Of a stretch of DNA of 64,000 nt, positions 1 to 9,993 are shown piece by piece. This stretch comes from Clostridium polyendosporum (GTDB lineage: Bacteria; Bacillota; Clostridia; Clostridiales; Clostridiaceae), in the NCBI RefSeq assembly GCF_018332455.1, contig NZ_BOPZ01000007.1:62001-126000 (forward strand). The letters are read 5' to 3'. How positions within the stretch are numbered: position 1 is the stretch's first letter; each line of letters opens with the position of its first letter. Below the pieces are notes generated by a model. It worked only from the letters and a program-made list of their open reading frames with translations. It did no database searches and was not told the DNA's origin. Made by a program: the position numbers and the translations under genes.

Positions 1-1916
1 AAATTTATAATCTTTCCTTGAATTACATCTACCTTTGAGATCCCACCATTTGTACTTACCCAAGGATTATTAAATTTATCAATTAAAACTCCACAAACAA
101 AATTATTACTAAGCCCATCATCTTCAGTATATCTAGTAAAAATCTCTGTTTCAGCATCAAATCTATTAAGACCATAATTAGTCGCTATCCAAAGGTTTCC
201 TTCACCATCTTCAGCTATTCCTTTAATACTATTATTACTTATACTTTTATTGTTTGTCGGGTCATACTTATAGTTTGTAATCTTGTCAGACTGCCTATCA
301 TATTTGACCAAACCTCCATCTATTTCACAACCTAACCATAAAAAACCTAAATTATCTTCATAAATATAAGAAATACACGAGTCCTCTATGCCACTAGCCT
401 CAAGCGATTTATTATAATTCGTAAACAACCCAGTCTTTTTATTAAAAGAATCTAATCCCTGTCTCGTTCCGATCCACACTAAACCACTTTTATCTTCATA
501 TACAAATCTTACTTCATTATTTATTAAACTGTTTGAATTAGAATCATGTAAGTATCTAGTGAAATTTTCTGTCTTTTTATTAAATCTGTTCAATCCACAA
601 CTAGTGGCTATCCACAAATCACCAGAACTATCTTCAGTAATACCCCAAACAGTATTGTTACTAATACTCTTTTCATCCTTAGGATTGTTCAAATAATGTT
701 TTACTTCTCCTGTTTTTCTATTAATAGAATTAAGACCTCCACTATTTGTTCCAACCCATAATACTCCATCAGCATCTTCATATATTCCGCTCAACATATT
801 ATCATTTAAACTATTTTTTTCAATAGGATTTTTTTTATAGTGTTTAAATCTTGAAGTTGGATTTAAAATACTTATACCATTATAAGTCCCTATCCAAAGC
901 ATTCCTGATTTATCTTTATATATACATAATACATTATTATTAATGAGGCTTTGATGATCATAATAATTGTTTCTGTAACTTGTCAATTCATCCCCATACT
1001 GATTATATTGACTTAAACCGCCTTTAGATCCAATCCACAAATCACCATTACTATCTTCAAAAATCGCTTGCACAAAATTAGATGGTATGCTTTTATTATC
1101 ATTTAAGCATTTAATAAATCTATTATTTTGTCTATCGTATTTATTAAGTCCACCTTCTTGTGTAGCTACCCATATATTTCCCGTATTATCTTTATATACT
1201 TTGCTGATATAGGTGCTTGCTATACTGTATTGATCTCCTGGCTGATTTAGCAAATATCTTGTAAACTTGTTTGTACTAGTATCAAATCTATTTAGTCCAT
1301 TTTTAGTCCCTATCCAAATGGCGCCATCGTTATCTTCGCATAAAGATGTAATAAAATTACTACTTAAACTATTATCATCTTCTTGATCATTATAGTACTT
1401 TACAAAAACATCAGTTTTTTTATCATATTTATTTAAACCTTTTTCAGTTGCAATCCATATGTAACCTTTACTATCCTCCATAATGTCCCAAACATTATAA
1501 TGAGATACACCGGTTGGATCATTTGGATCATTCACACATCTTGTTATTTTATCTGTATTAGTATCTAATTTATTCAAACCTTTACTAGTGCCTATCCATA
1601 GAAATCCATCTTTATCCTCTATGACCGCACCGATACAATTTGATGTAATACTATTATCATCATCAAGCTTGTACTTATAAACTTTAAATTCATGACCATC
1701 ATACCTATTTAATCCGTCAGATGTTCCAAACCACATATATCCTTTACTATCTTGAAATATAACTCCTACTGAAGACTGTGATAAACCGTCTTCAATAGTT
1801 ATGTTCTTAAATTTCAAATCATTATCATAAGAATAAGCTGTAGTTCCTTTAATAAAAAAACAGGACAGTAATAAAAAAGTTATGAATATACTTATTTTTT
1901 TTAGAAAACTTACCAT
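1..1916 (-). CDS. Two-component-regulator propeller protein, N-terminal part (cut by window edge)
   Basis: Reading leftward from ATG at 1916, an open frame of about 638 codons runs off the window without a stop. It begins with a hydrophobic signal or anchor segment (residues about 6-24), followed by some 13 repeats of about 48 residues. Each repeat carries a core like 'GxLWIGTxxGLNRF' followed by 'FTRY', which is the Reg_prop beta-propeller repeat. Such propellers form the periplasmic or extracellular sensor of hybrid histidine kinases, or sit before GGDEF output domains. The output domain lies outside the window, so sensor kinase versus diguanylate cyclase cannot be decided. The start is supported by an AGGGAGGGG site just upstream. 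The repeat number suits two seven-bladed propellers. Confidence 0.9.
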   Translation of the reverse strand, partial: MVSFLKKISIFITFLLLSCFFIKGTTAYSYDNDLKFKNITIEDGLSQSSVGVIFQDSKGYMWFGTSDGLNRYDGHEFKVYKYKLDDDNSITSNCIGAVIEDKDGFLWIGTSKGLNKLDTNTDKITRCVNDPNDPTGVSHYNVWDIMEDSKGYIWIATEKGLNKYDKKTDVFVKYYNDQEDDNSLSSNFITSLCEDNDGAIWIGTKNGLNRFDTSTNKFTRYLLNQPGDQYSIASTYISKVYKDNTGNIWVATQEGGLNKYDRQNNRFIKCLNDNKSIPSNFVQAIFEDSNGDLWIGSKGGLSQYNQYGDELTSYRNNYYDHQSLINNNVLCIYKDKSGMLWIGTYNGISILNPTSRFKHYKKNPIEKNSLNDNMLSGIYEDADGVLWVGTNSGGLNSINRKTGEVKHYLNNPKDEKSISNNTVWGITEDSSGDLWIATSCGLNRFNKKTENFTRYLHDSNSNSLINNEVRFVYEDKSGLVWIGTRQGLDSFNKKTGLFTNYNKSLEASGIEDSCISYIYEDNLGFLWLGCEIDGGLVKYDRQSDKITNYKYDPTNNKSISNNSIKGIAEDGEGNLWIATNYGLNRFDAETEIFTRYTEDDGLSNNFVCGVLIDKFNNPWVSTNGGISKVDVIQGKIIN

Positions 1917-2063
1917 AACCCCTCCCTACCAAAACAATATAAATTATATATTAATATTTTCCCATATTTTAATAGTGTTTACAATACAAAATACGACATA
2001 AAATTCTAAAATTCCAAAATAAACAACAAAATAACACTATTAAAACTAATACAATTTTGTGAT

Positions 2064-2094
2064 AAAAAAAGAGAAGCAGCTTAGCCACTTCTCT
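2064..2094 (-). terminator. Terminator of ppcA
   Basis: On the minus strand an 11-bp stem beginning AGAGAAG, with two G-U pairs and a three-base loop, is followed directly by seven T. It starts about 16 nt after the ppcA stop codon. Confidence 0.85.
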
Positions 2095-2110
2095 AGATAC
2101 CTATAGATAA

Positions 2111-3727
2111 TTAACCTATACTTCCTCTTAACTTACCCATTCTAACAATCCATTCGTGTAGAATATTTAATTCTTCAGTTTTGTTATGTATAAGTTCATT
2201 TTCTGTTCCTATTACATGCATTAATATAGGTCTTGTAGTTTTTAACACTGTATGATAGAAATCATTATCACTAAGCTCATTAAAATCTACATCTAATCCT
2301 AATATTTCGTTTGTAAGATTTAAATCAAGTTCATACTCTAATCTTGCTGATTCATCTATAATTCTCTTACAAACCTTTGGATTTGCATACTTAGCTGCAA
2401 ATGCCATATCCTCTTTGATTTGTGGATAGAAATCAAATAATTTATCTAATCCTTCTTGTCCATACTTTTCTTTTATTTCTCTTAGACCTCTACCCGTACC
2501 TAAGAATTCTGGAGGTAATCCTATAGTATACATAGCACCAGTATAAGCTATTGCTCTAGGCACTGAAACTTTAAGTTTAGTATTTATACTTAAAAGTTCT
2601 TCTTTTAATTTCTCATCTTTTACAAGTTCAGCTATTTTTTCTACATCTGCCACATCTCTTGAATATGTTAATCCTGTTTTAAGCTTAGTAAGTCTATCTC
2701 TATTTTTAGGTATAAAATCAGAAATATCTGAAACCATATTTATTATTTTAACAAAGCTAGTTAGATAATGCTTTGAGAATATACCTATAAACTCATACAT
2801 TAGTTCCATATCTTCTTTTGAAAACTTTCTAGCAACAGATTTATGTATATTATCTTGAAGATAATTTAAAGCTTCTTTTGTTTTTTCAGGACCATGATCA
2901 TATCTTAATGCTGATTGGAATGTAAATGTCTTAACTCCTGAATATGTTTTAAGTACATTAGGTACATTTTCTGCTGTGAAGTGTCCTCTAAATGGAAGTG
3001 ATCCACATCCAAGTATAGGAGCAATCTCTACACCATGTTCTTCTCCCCATGCAGCTGATTTAGAAATAGCAATTACTATAGAAAGTATGCCTGATACTAT
3101 ACCATAAGATAATGCTGAATCAGAACGTCCAAGCATAAATCTTATATAATCTAAAGTAAAACCTTTCTTTTCAGAAATATGATAATAATCATCTAATATA
3201 GTGTCCACATTTACTAGAGCAGGTACGTCTTCTACTAGTGGAATTATCTTTATAGAATTATTTTCAAACTGTATAGGATAATTCTTATTACCTAATTCTA
3301 TAACAGAATTTATTCTATCTTGGAAACCTGCTACCTCTTCACCTGATTCACACATTGGTATGACAACCTCTTTTATAGCTTGCACACCAGTTTGTTCAAA
3401 AATTTGAGCATTAGTTTCTACGATAGACATTATACTCATAAGTTGTCTAAATAAAGATTCTTTATTAGCATTAGGTATTCTAGGAGTGATAACTGCATCC
3501 TTTCCTGGAATAACATTTTTATGTAAAAGACCTGAAGCTACCTGTGATGTTTGATGGTAAGGAGTTAACTTTCCTTCAAAATCTAACATAAGTTCTTCTA
3601 TACCTAATCCACCTGCCTCGTGAGGAGATAGAGCTTGGATAGCCTCTTCTGGTTCATTTTGGATTGATACATAAGTATCAACATTATCTGGATGTTGTGT
3701 CATCATACTTGATGGAAATTTGCGCAT
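2111..3727 (-). CDS. ppcA: Archaeal-type phosphoenolpyruvate carboxylase
   Basis: The 538-residue product belongs to the short archaeal-type PEP carboxylase family (about 500 residues, against about 900 for the bacterial enzyme). This is supported by the N-terminal 'MMTQHPDNV' signature, '[12 protein letters not shown]', and the '[12 protein letters not shown]' segment. The enzyme carboxylates PEP to oxaloacetate in the cytosol and is an anaplerotic step in some clostridia that lack the long form. An AAGGGGG site lies about 9 nt before the ATG. A promoter (TTGACT, 16-bp spacer, TATAAT) is visible at 3814-3841. It appears to be a single-gene unit with its own terminator. Confidence 0.93.
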   Translation of the reverse strand: MRKFPSSMMTQHPDNVDTYVSIQNEPEEAIQALSPHEAGGLGIEELMLDFEGKLTPYHQTSQVASGLLHKNVIPGKDAVITPRIPNANKESLFRQLMSIMSIVETNAQIFEQTGVQAIKEVVIPMCESGEEVAGFQDRINSVIELGNKNYPIQFENNSIKIIPLVEDVPALVNVDTILDDYYHISEKKGFTLDYIRFMLGRSDSALSYGIVSGILSIVIAISKSAAWGEEHGVEIAPILGCGSLPFRGHFTAENVPNVLKTYSGVKTFTFQSALRYDHGPEKTKEALNYLQDNIHKSVARKFSKEDMELMYEFIGIFSKHYLTSFVKIINMVSDISDFIPKNRDRLTKLKTGLTYSRDVADVEKIAELVKDEKLKEELLSINTKLKVSVPRAIAYTGAMYTIGLPPEFLGTGRGLREIKEKYGQEGLDKLFDFYPQIKEDMAFAAKYANPKVCKRIIDESARLEYELDLNLTNEILGLDVDFNELSDNDFYHTVLKTTRPILMHVIGTENELIHNKTEELNILHEWIVRMGKLRGSIG

Positions 3728-3813
3728 AATTTATAAGCCCCCTTAGTACATTAATTTTATCTGAATGTTATTATTTAATTATTTCAATTATAAATATTAA
3801 AATCGCTAGTCAT

Positions 3814-3841
3814 ATTATATCAAGAAAATTGATTAAGTCAA
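3814..3841 (-). promoter_or_regulatory. Promoter of ppcA
   Basis: On the minus strand, TTGACT (3836-3841) and TATAAT (3814-3819) are separated by 16 bp, giving a leader of about 80 nt before the ppcA start. Confidence 0.7.
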
Positions 3842-3910
3842 CCACTCTAACTATCATTTTTCTAAAAATTCATTACAATGATTTAAATTAGGTAGTTAAA
3901 ATTCATTTTA

Positions 3911-3947
3911 AAAATTAAGAGATATCCCAATATGAGATACCTCTTAC
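3911..3947 (-). terminator. Terminator downstream of fbp
   Basis: On the minus strand GAGGTATC pairs with GATATCTC (one G-U) around a short loop, followed by TTAATTTTT. It lies about 85 nt past the fbp stop, beyond the short manC-like fragment. Confidence 0.65.
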
Positions 3948-3950
3948 TAC

Positions 3951-3997
3951 TACATATATTCCTTTAAGTTATATCATTTTCATTAAGTGTATTTAAA
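3951..3997 (-). repeat. Duplicated 3' end of manC (46-bp direct repeat)
   Basis: These bases repeat the last 45 bases of manC (6313-6357) almost exactly; the only clear difference is a 2-bp insertion (AT). The copy lies between the fbp stop and the fbp terminator and carries no open reading frame. It may be the remnant of a lost manC-like gene or the product of a local recombination. The direct observation is only the sequence identity. Confidence 0.8.
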
Positions 3998-4031
3998 TTA
4001 ACTATTATTGTATAGATATATTACTGCAAGA

Positions 4032-6029
4032 TTATTTTCTACTTTGTTCTTTAATTAATCCTTTTCTAAATGCTTCAAGAAGCATTTTTAATTCCTTTAT
4101 CTGCAGCTGCAGAGTAATACCTACATCAGTATCTCCAACTCTCTTTCTACTCACAACTTGTTCTAAAACAATAGTAGAAGATAATATATCTGTTTCCTCT
4201 TTTATAGCCATTTCTGTAGATTCAAACGGTTGATGGGATACAAGTTGAAGTCCATATGAGTTATATATTAATGTATATCCAGCAATTCCAGTCTTCGGCT
4301 GATAAGCTCTTGAAAAACCTCCATCTATAACCATTAGCTTTCCATTAGCTTTTATAGGGCTTTCTCCATTTTTCTCTTTTACAGGTACATGACCATTAAC
4401 TATATGGGAATTTTCCGGATTTAAACCAAATTCTTTCAATATATTATTACAAATCTCTTCATTATTCCTAAAACTATAGTAAGGATCCTTTTCTTCATAA
4501 TGAGTTTCTTCTTCCTCAATAAAATACCTTTCAAAAGTCGCCATTTTATCTTTTCCAAATAGAGGGGAACAAGGCCCTGTCCATAAATACCACATTATAT
4601 CCATACCATTTTGCTTGATCTCAGTATCTTTCTTGTAAAAGTATCCTTCTCTTGCTAGCATATCTAACCTATCTAAAAGTTTTCTTCCTTTATACTCTTT
4701 CCCATTAACTTTTACAGCTCTAAAATTTCCATCTTCGTCTAAAGGTATACATCCATGATATAAAAGATTTGAATTATATTTTAAATATAAACTCCCATTT
4801 GAGAATAAAAAGCGTACATGCTTATTTAATTTTTCACTATTCATAAAAGATAACTTTAACTTTTCAATTAATTCTTTTTCTTCATCCAAAAGCCCATATG
4901 GTTCTTGCGGATCTATAGTAGGAAAATATGAATCTTTTAATTTATATTTTTGTCCATATAATTCAATACTTCCTTCTTCATAATTAATTTTATTTAATAA
5001 AAGTCTATGTTCCATATCAAACTCTGGATGTCTTGAAATCACTTCACCTTCCAGTTTAAATTGTATTATGGATATTGCCTTATGCATCTGCGCTATTAGC
5101 TGAATTTCTTTCATACTATAATCTTTATCACAAGTAATTTTAGGTAAAAAATTATTACATGGATCATCTTTATAAAATTCCATAGCAAAAGTAGCTAATG
5201 GCAATAGATTTATCCCATATCCATTTTCTATTGTATCTAGGTTAGCATATCTTGCAGAATTTTTTATAACATTGGCAATACATACTTCTGAACCTGATGC
5301 AGCACCCATCCATAATATATCATGATTTCCCCATTGAATATCAACAGCATGATATTCTACCAAAGTATCCATAATGATATCTGCGCCTGGTCCTCTATCA
5401 AATATATCGCCAATAATATGCAATCTGTCTATAACTAATCTTTGTATTAACTTTGATAAAGCTATTATAAATTCTTTTGCCCTATCAATATCAATAATAG
5501 TTTTAATAATTTCACCATAATACTCATATTTGTCTATCTCATTAGGTTGTTCATGCAATAATTCCTCTATAATATAAGCAAAGTCTTTTGGCAAAGCCTT
5601 TCTTACCTTAGATCGTGTATATTTAGAAGAGACATATCTGCATATCTCAATTAGTCTATATAAAGTTATCTTATACCAATCGTTAATATTTTTTTCCTGC
5701 CTTAAAACTATATCTAATTTTTGTTCAGGATAATATATAAGAGTTGCCAAGCTCTTTTTCTCACTTAGTCTTAAGGAGTTATCAAAAATATCTTCAATTT
5801 TTGTTTTAATAACTCCAGAAGCATTTTTTAATACATGTATAAAAGATTCATATTCTCCATGAATATCCGTAAGAAAATGTTCCGTACCTTTAGGCAGATT
5901 TAAAATTGCTTGAAGATTAATGATTTCAGTTGATGCCTTATTAATTGTAGGATATTGTTGTGAAAGCAATCTTAAATATTTTAGGTTATTACTTATTTCC
6001 TCATTTGATAAATCGTCTTTTAACCCCAT
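4032..6029 (-). CDS. fbp: Fructose-1,6-bisphosphatase, class III
   Basis: The 665-residue protein is the large Firmicutes-type fructose bisphosphatase (FBPase_2 family), which hydrolyses fructose 1,6-bisphosphate to fructose 6-phosphate in gluconeogenesis. It carries calcineurin-like metallophosphatase motifs: 'DIHGE' near residue 55, 'GDIFDRG' at about 207-213 and 'GNHD' at about 234-237. Its length matches the family. The start ATG at 6029 follows a GGTGGGGGAC site. It is flanked by ppcA and manC in the same direction, but each has its own terminator, so the genes are probably separate transcription units. The PpcA neighbour fits a role in carbon flux toward gluconeogenesis. Confidence 0.95.
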   Translation of the reverse strand: MGLKDDLSNEEISNNLKYLRLLSQQYPTINKASTEIINLQAILNLPKGTEHFLTDIHGEYESFIHVLKNASGVIKTKIEDIFDNSLRLSEKKSLATLIYYPEQKLDIVLRQEKNINDWYKITLYRLIEICRYVSSKYTRSKVRKALPKDFAYIIEELLHEQPNEIDKYEYYGEIIKTIIDIDRAKEFIIALSKLIQRLVIDRLHIIGDIFDRGPGADIIMDTLVEYHAVDIQWGNHDILWMGAASGSEVCIANVIKNSARYANLDTIENGYGINLLPLATFAMEFYKDDPCNNFLPKITCDKDYSMKEIQLIAQMHKAISIIQFKLEGEVISRHPEFDMEHRLLLNKINYEEGSIELYGQKYKLKDSYFPTIDPQEPYGLLDEEKELIEKLKLSFMNSEKLNKHVRFLFSNGSLYLKYNSNLLYHGCIPLDEDGNFRAVKVNGKEYKGRKLLDRLDMLAREGYFYKKDTEIKQNGMDIMWYLWTGPCSPLFGKDKMATFERYFIEEEETHYEEKDPYYSFRNNEEICNNILKEFGLNPENSHIVNGHVPVKEKNGESPIKANGKLMVIDGGFSRAYQPKTGIAGYTLIYNSYGLQLVSHQPFESTEMAIKEETDILSSTIVLEQVVSRKRVGDTDVGITLQLQIKELKMLLEAFRKGLIKEQSRK

Positions 6030-6149
6030 AACTGTCCCCCACCATTCTCAATATGTTATATACTATTTATTTATTTATATACATATTATATATACTAATT
6101 AATATTTTGTCATCACACTTAGTTGTTATATATTAAATAAATACAGCAT

Positions 6150-6232
6150 TAATGGAACATCTATAATAACCTATTCCATGAATTATTTAAGGATTAAAGT
6201 TATATATTTTTATTAATAGACATCATAAACTC
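6150..6232. repeat. Partial copy of dispersed intergenic repeat
   Basis: The intergenic stretch contains 'CCATGAATTATTTAAGGATT' and nearby bases that resemble stretches at 9930-9965 and 34015-34060. It seems to be the tail half of the repeat family described in the findings. No gene is visible between fbp and the manC terminator. Confidence 0.5.
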
Positions 6233-6269
6233 ATACTAAAACTGATACTTCTGGCTGCGGAAAATAAAT

Positions 6270-6306
6270 ATAAAATTTTAAGGGGTAACCGTCAATGGCT
6301 ACCCCT
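6270..6306 (-). terminator. Terminator of manC
   Basis: On the minus strand GGGGTAGCC pairs with GGTTACCCC (one G-U) around a six-base loop and is followed by TTAAAATTTTA. It begins within a few bases of the manC stop. Confidence 0.8.
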
Positions 6307-6311
6307 TTTCT

Positions 6312-7379
6312 CTACATATATTCCTTTAAGTTATCATTTTCATTAAGTGTATTTAAAAGATGTTTGATTTCTTGGTCACGGTATTTATCCATTACCAAAA
6401 TTACATCTCCAGCATCTACTATAACTAAATCTTTTAACCCAAAACCTATTACAAGATTTTCATTCCCAAAAATAGAACAATTTTCACACTCATCTAAAAA
6501 AACATTCTCCGATATATTATTACTTCTTACAGTACTTAAAAATCTACTCAAAGCCGTAAAACTTCCAATATCATCCCACATAAAATCACATTTTATAACA
6601 TACGCCTTTCTTGTCTTCTGCATTACTCCAAAATCTATGGAGATGCCGTCTATAAGGCAATACTGCTCTCTTATTACCTCTTCTTCTCTCTCAGTGCCTA
6701 TATACTTATAAATTTCCATAAGGCATTTATACATTTTAGGAAGATATTTTTCCATTTCTCTTAGAATTACGTCTGCTCGGAAAATAAACATACCGCTGTT
6801 CCAAAGATAAGTCCCCTTTAACAAAAAATCTTTAGCTACTTCTAAATTTGGCTTTTCAGTAAAACGAGCAACCTTATAGGTTGCAATATTTCCTCCAACT
6901 CTCTCGCCCATTTCAATATAACCATAACCAGTTTCCGGTCTAGATGGTTCTATTCCTATAGTTACTATTCCTCTTCTCCTATCAGCGATCTCTACTGCCT
7001 GCTCTAGTGTATCTATATAATGTTTTTCCCCTTCTATATAATGATCTGAAGGTAATACCATTATTACAGCATCCTTGTCCTTCTTCAACAACTTTACAGC
7101 TGAAAGACCTATGCATGTGGCAGTTTCCTTATTAGCAGGTTCAGTGAATATATTCTCAGCACAAATGTCTGATAATTCCTCTCTTATTTGACCCTCATAG
7201 TCTTTATTTGTTATAACATAAATATTTTCTTTAGGAATTAATGGACGAATTCTTTCTACAGTATTTACTAAAAAGCTTTTATTGTTCACTATTTTTAAAA
7301 ATTGCTTGGGTCTACTAGATCTTGAAAGCGGATATAATCTTGTGCCTTTGCCTCCTGCTAAGATTAGTGCATAAAGCAT
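6312..7379 (-). CDS. manC: Mannose-1-phosphate guanylyltransferase
   Basis: The 355-residue nucleotidyltransferase begins with the sugar-nucleotide signature 'LILAGGKGTRLYPLSR' and continues 'PKQFL', which is typical of GDP-mannose pyrophosphorylases. It makes GDP-mannose from mannose 1-phosphate and GTP for polysaccharide or glycoprotein synthesis. The length equals the stand-alone guanylyltransferase domain, without the C-terminal isomerase domain of bifunctional ManC. No other GDP-mannose gene is adjacent. The ATG lies about 11 nt after TTGGAG. An inverted repeat upstream (7443-7459) may be regulatory. The last 45 bases are duplicated downstream of fbp. Confidence 0.9.
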   Translation of the reverse strand: MLYALILAGGKGTRLYPLSRSSRPKQFLKIVNNKSFLVNTVERIRPLIPKENIYVITNKDYEGQIREELSDICAENIFTEPANKETATCIGLSAVKLLKKDKDAVIMVLPSDHYIEGEKHYIDTLEQAVEIADRRRGIVTIGIEPSRPETGYGYIEMGERVGGNIATYKVARFTEKPNLEVAKDFLLKGTYLWNSGMFIFRADVILREMEKYLPKMYKCLMEIYKYIGTEREEEVIREQYCLIDGISIDFGVMQKTRKAYVIKCDFMWDDIGSFTALSRFLSTVRSNNISENVFLDECENCSIFGNENLVIGFGLKDLVIVDAGDVILVMDKYRDQEIKHLLNTLNENDNLKEYM

Positions 7380-7442
7380 TATGCTTTCAACTCCAAGTAT
7401 TGCTCTACTCTATAGTATGTTAACATGTGTATTATTGTGAAA

Positions 7443-7459
7443 TGTTTGTTAGACAAACA
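7443..7459. promoter_or_regulatory. Perfect inverted repeat upstream of manC
   Basis: TGTTTGT and ACAAACA are separated by three bases about 65-80 bp upstream of the manC start. It could be an operator or a small hairpin; no regulator can be assigned. Confidence 0.35.
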
Positions 7460-7534
7460 CTCCTAATATAAAAGGAAAATTTAAAACTTAAATAAATCAA
7501 CTTATTGCAACAATTATGTCATAAACAACACTTA

Positions 7535-7614
7535 TAAAAAAAAGAAATTCCAGCATATTAACCTATCATTATTAACTAAAATTATGATAGAAATCAAATA
7601 TACTGAAACTTCTT
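7535..7614 (-). terminator. Terminator of the amylosucrase-like gene
   Basis: On the minus strand an 18-bp arm starting AAGAAGTTTCAG pairs, with G-U wobbles, to an arm ending AATTTCTT, with an inner CTATCAT/ATGATAG stem. The hairpin is followed by eight T. It begins about 10 nt past the stop codon. Confidence 0.8.
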
Positions 7615-7624
7615 TACATTTATC

Positions 7625-9511
7625 TTATGCTAACCACAAAAACTCATATGGTGCTAGAATAATTTTTTCTGAATTTAAATCTATTTTTTTCTGTTGGAGC
7701 ATATCCGTTACACACTCACCAGAATAGTATTTTTTAAGTATATCCATATCTACATGCTGCTCATATTCTGAAAAATTAGCTAATACAAGAAGTTTTTCAT
7801 TTCCGGTTGTTTTAAAATATCCTAAAACCCCCTTGTTTCCTGTATAAAAAGGTTCAGATAAATTATCTGATCGGAATATTGTGTTTTCTTTTCTACACTC
7901 AATCATTTTATTTATATTTTTATAAATAGTGCCTTCAATTGTTGCTAAATTATCCGTATTTTTTACCTTTTCCCAATTCATTTTTGGACGATGAAGCCAT
8001 CTACTATCCGCATATTTCTCTGCATTCTGTTTATATGAGTAATCATTAAGCTGCCCTATTTCATCTCCACTATAAATTACCGGAATTCCACCGTAAGATA
8101 AAATTACACTGTGAAGCAGTAAAATTCTTTTAATAGCAAGTTCTTGTCCATATTTATCATGTTCTTCTAGGGCTTTTTCAAGGCCACATAAAGAAGCTAA
8201 TGTTCCAGAAGTTCTTGCATCCATGGTCACTTCATCAAATTCATAGAGTTCTCCTTTAGCAAAACTTCCTGGATAATTTCCTTTATAAAAGTTAATGATA
8301 AATTGCTTATGCTGGAAAGGATCCATACCTAATTCTTTTATAATATCATTTTCAAATCCCCAACCAATATCATCATGGCATCTTGCATAATTCATCCAGG
8401 TCGCAGTATGAGGAATTTTAGGACTACGCTCTAAAGTCATCTGCATAAGTCTCGTATCCCTTGTCGCTAAAGAATTCCATAAAAGAACCATCATCGATGC
8501 GTTATACATTGTTTGACACTCTTTTCCTTCATCTTTTCCTTCCCCAAAATACTTTAAAATTTCTCTTGGAGTTACAATTGCTTCTCCCTTAAACATAACT
8601 CCTGGACAAACTATCTTTGCTGCTACTCTTAAAATTCGCATGACAGTATGAACTTGTGGAAGATTTCTGCAGTTTGTCCACAATTCTTTCCACATAAAAG
8701 GAATAGCATCTAAGCGAAGTACTTCTACTCCTTTATTTGCTAAAAACAACAACTTTTCTGCTATCTTATTAGTTACAAAAGGATTATGATAATTTAAATC
8801 CCATTGGAATTCATAAAAACTTGTAAATACCCATTTTTTAAACTCATCGTAATATGTGAAATTTCCTGGGGAAACCTTTGGAAATACCTCTGGTACCGTT
8901 GCCTCAAATTGCCTTGGTACTTCATCTGTATCATACATAAAATACATATCTTGATATTTCTTTTCCCCTTGTTTCGCTCTCTCTGCCCAAGTATGTTCTT
9001 TTGAAGTATGGTTCAAAACAAAATCTAGGCATACACTCATTTTATTTTTTCTAAACTCATCTGCAAGAGCCTCAAGCTCTTCCATTGTTCCAAATTTCTC
9101 ATCTATATTAGTATAGCTAGAAACTGCATAGCCTCCATCATTTTTTCCCTTTGGCATTTTTAAAAGAGGCATTAAATGCACATAATTTACTCCTAAGTCT
9201 TTTAAGTAATTAATTTTTTCCTTTACCCCTTTTAAGTTATCTGCAAATAAATCTACGTACAACATCATACCAACCATTTCTTGAGATAAAAACCAGTCTG
9301 GATGCTGCTCACGTTCTTCATCTAATTCCTTTAATGCCTTTTTTCGATTATTATAAGCCTCTGCCATTCTTATTATGAGATCTTCAAAATTTTCTTTTAC
9401 ATCTTCCCTTTGCCCATATAACTCATAATAATCCTGTTGCAGCTCACCTATATTTTCTAAAAGCCTTTTTTCAAAAATCTTATCGGTTTTGATTTTATTT
9501 AAAACCTCCAT
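7625..9511 (-). CDS. Amylosucrase-like glycoside hydrolase (GH13 subfamily 4)
   Basis: The 628-residue protein has a helical N-terminal region (about 1-80) and a GH13 barrel. The barrel motifs are 'YVDLFADNLKG' (85-95), 'LDFVLNH' (162-168), nucleophile Asp268 in 'VLRLDAIP', acid/base Glu310 in 'FKGEA', and 'HDD' at 379-381. The pattern and length match amylosucrases and related sucrose hydrolases, which act on sucrose to build alpha-glucan or release glucose and fructose. There is no signal peptide, so it is probably cytosolic. A LacI-type operator and strong promoter lie upstream, with a LacI gene next door. Amylosucrase versus sucrose hydrolase activity cannot be decided from sequence. Confidence 0.85.
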   Translation of the reverse strand: MEVLNKIKTDKIFEKRLLENIGELQQDYYELYGQREDVKENFEDLIIRMAEAYNNRKKALKELDEEREQHPDWFLSQEMVGMMLYVDLFADNLKGVKEKINYLKDLGVNYVHLMPLLKMPKGKNDGGYAVSSYTNIDEKFGTMEELEALADEFRKNKMSVCLDFVLNHTSKEHTWAERAKQGEKKYQDMYFMYDTDEVPRQFEATVPEVFPKVSPGNFTYYDEFKKWVFTSFYEFQWDLNYHNPFVTNKIAEKLLFLANKGVEVLRLDAIPFMWKELWTNCRNLPQVHTVMRILRVAAKIVCPGVMFKGEAIVTPREILKYFGEGKDEGKECQTMYNASMMVLLWNSLATRDTRLMQMTLERSPKIPHTATWMNYARCHDDIGWGFENDIIKELGMDPFQHKQFIINFYKGNYPGSFAKGELYEFDEVTMDARTSGTLASLCGLEKALEEHDKYGQELAIKRILLLHSVILSYGGIPVIYSGDEIGQLNDYSYKQNAEKYADSRWLHRPKMNWEKVKNTDNLATIEGTIYKNINKMIECRKENTIFRSDNLSEPFYTGNKGVLGYFKTTGNEKLLVLANFSEYEQHVDMDILKKYYSGECVTDMLQQKKIDLNSEKIILAPYEFLWLA

Positions 9512-9571
9512 ACGTCATCCCCCTTTTGTATAGAAAATTACTTCTTAATAAGTTTACTTTTTACGAAACCA

Positions 9572-9585
9572 GGAAATCGGTTTCC
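9572..9585. promoter_or_regulatory. LacI-type operator in the amylosucrase leader
   Basis: GGAAATCGGTTTCC is a near-palindrome with the central CG and GAAA/TTTC half-sites typical of LacI/GalR-family operators. It lies about 60 nt before the start codon and some 80 nt downstream of the predicted transcription start. It fits a cre consensus only with mismatches at the ends, so the neighbouring LacI regulator is the more likely ligand. Confidence 0.65.
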
Positions 9586-9593
9586 CAAAGATC

Positions 9594-9618
9594 AAAAAAA
9601 ATTATCCTTAGATAATTT
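9594..9618 (-). terminator. AT-rich hairpin with U-tract in the amylosucrase leader
   Basis: On the minus strand AAATTATC pairs with GATAATTT around TAAG and is followed by an unbroken T-run. It sits inside the 5' leader, just upstream of the operator. The stem is weak, so it may be a leaky terminator, an attenuator or a chance dyad. Confidence 0.35.
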
Positions 9619-9673
9619 CATATCCTCTGAAAAGCATCTTCAATAATGGATACGTTAACACCAATCTGTAACT

Positions 9674-9702
9674 ATTATACAAAAAATTAACCTTTATGTC
9701 AA
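9674..9702 (-). promoter_or_regulatory. Consensus promoter of the amylosucrase-like gene
   Basis: TTGACA (9697-9702) and TATAAT (9674-9679) are separated by exactly 17 bp on the minus strand. Both hexamers are perfect, predicting a 5' leader of about 155 nt that contains the hairpin and the operator. Confidence 0.85.
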
Positions 9703-9735
9703 TATATACCATAACATTACACTTAAATTAACTGA

Positions 9736-9985
9736 GCATCTAACTTGTTTAGATTTAGTGAAATCTGACTAAGGGCGAAAGGGCTCGATGCCCCTTCAAT
9801 GTTATCTACTGCCACTTTACAAAGTGACATCTGGCTCAAAGTTAATAGACTCGATACCTATTAACTTTTATACTCCTAAAATTTGTTAAGGATTGAACTT
9901 GTATATCTTAGAAAAAGCACTGCATATCGAAGCTACTTTCATGAGTTATTTAAGGAGTGAAGTCATTTATTTTTAATTGGATTGG
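9736..9985. repeat. Dispersed intergenic repeat, long copy
   Basis: This gap holds two units of a repeat with the core 'TTTACAAAGTGACATCTGGC' (first unit degenerate) and a GC-richer hairpin, AAGGG...CCCTT. The tail from about 9914 matches 33994-34040 closely ('AAAGCACTGCATATCGAAGC' versus 'AAAGCATTGCACGTCGAGGC'). No coding potential is visible. Confidence 0.6.
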
Positions 9986-9993
9986 TTCAAATA

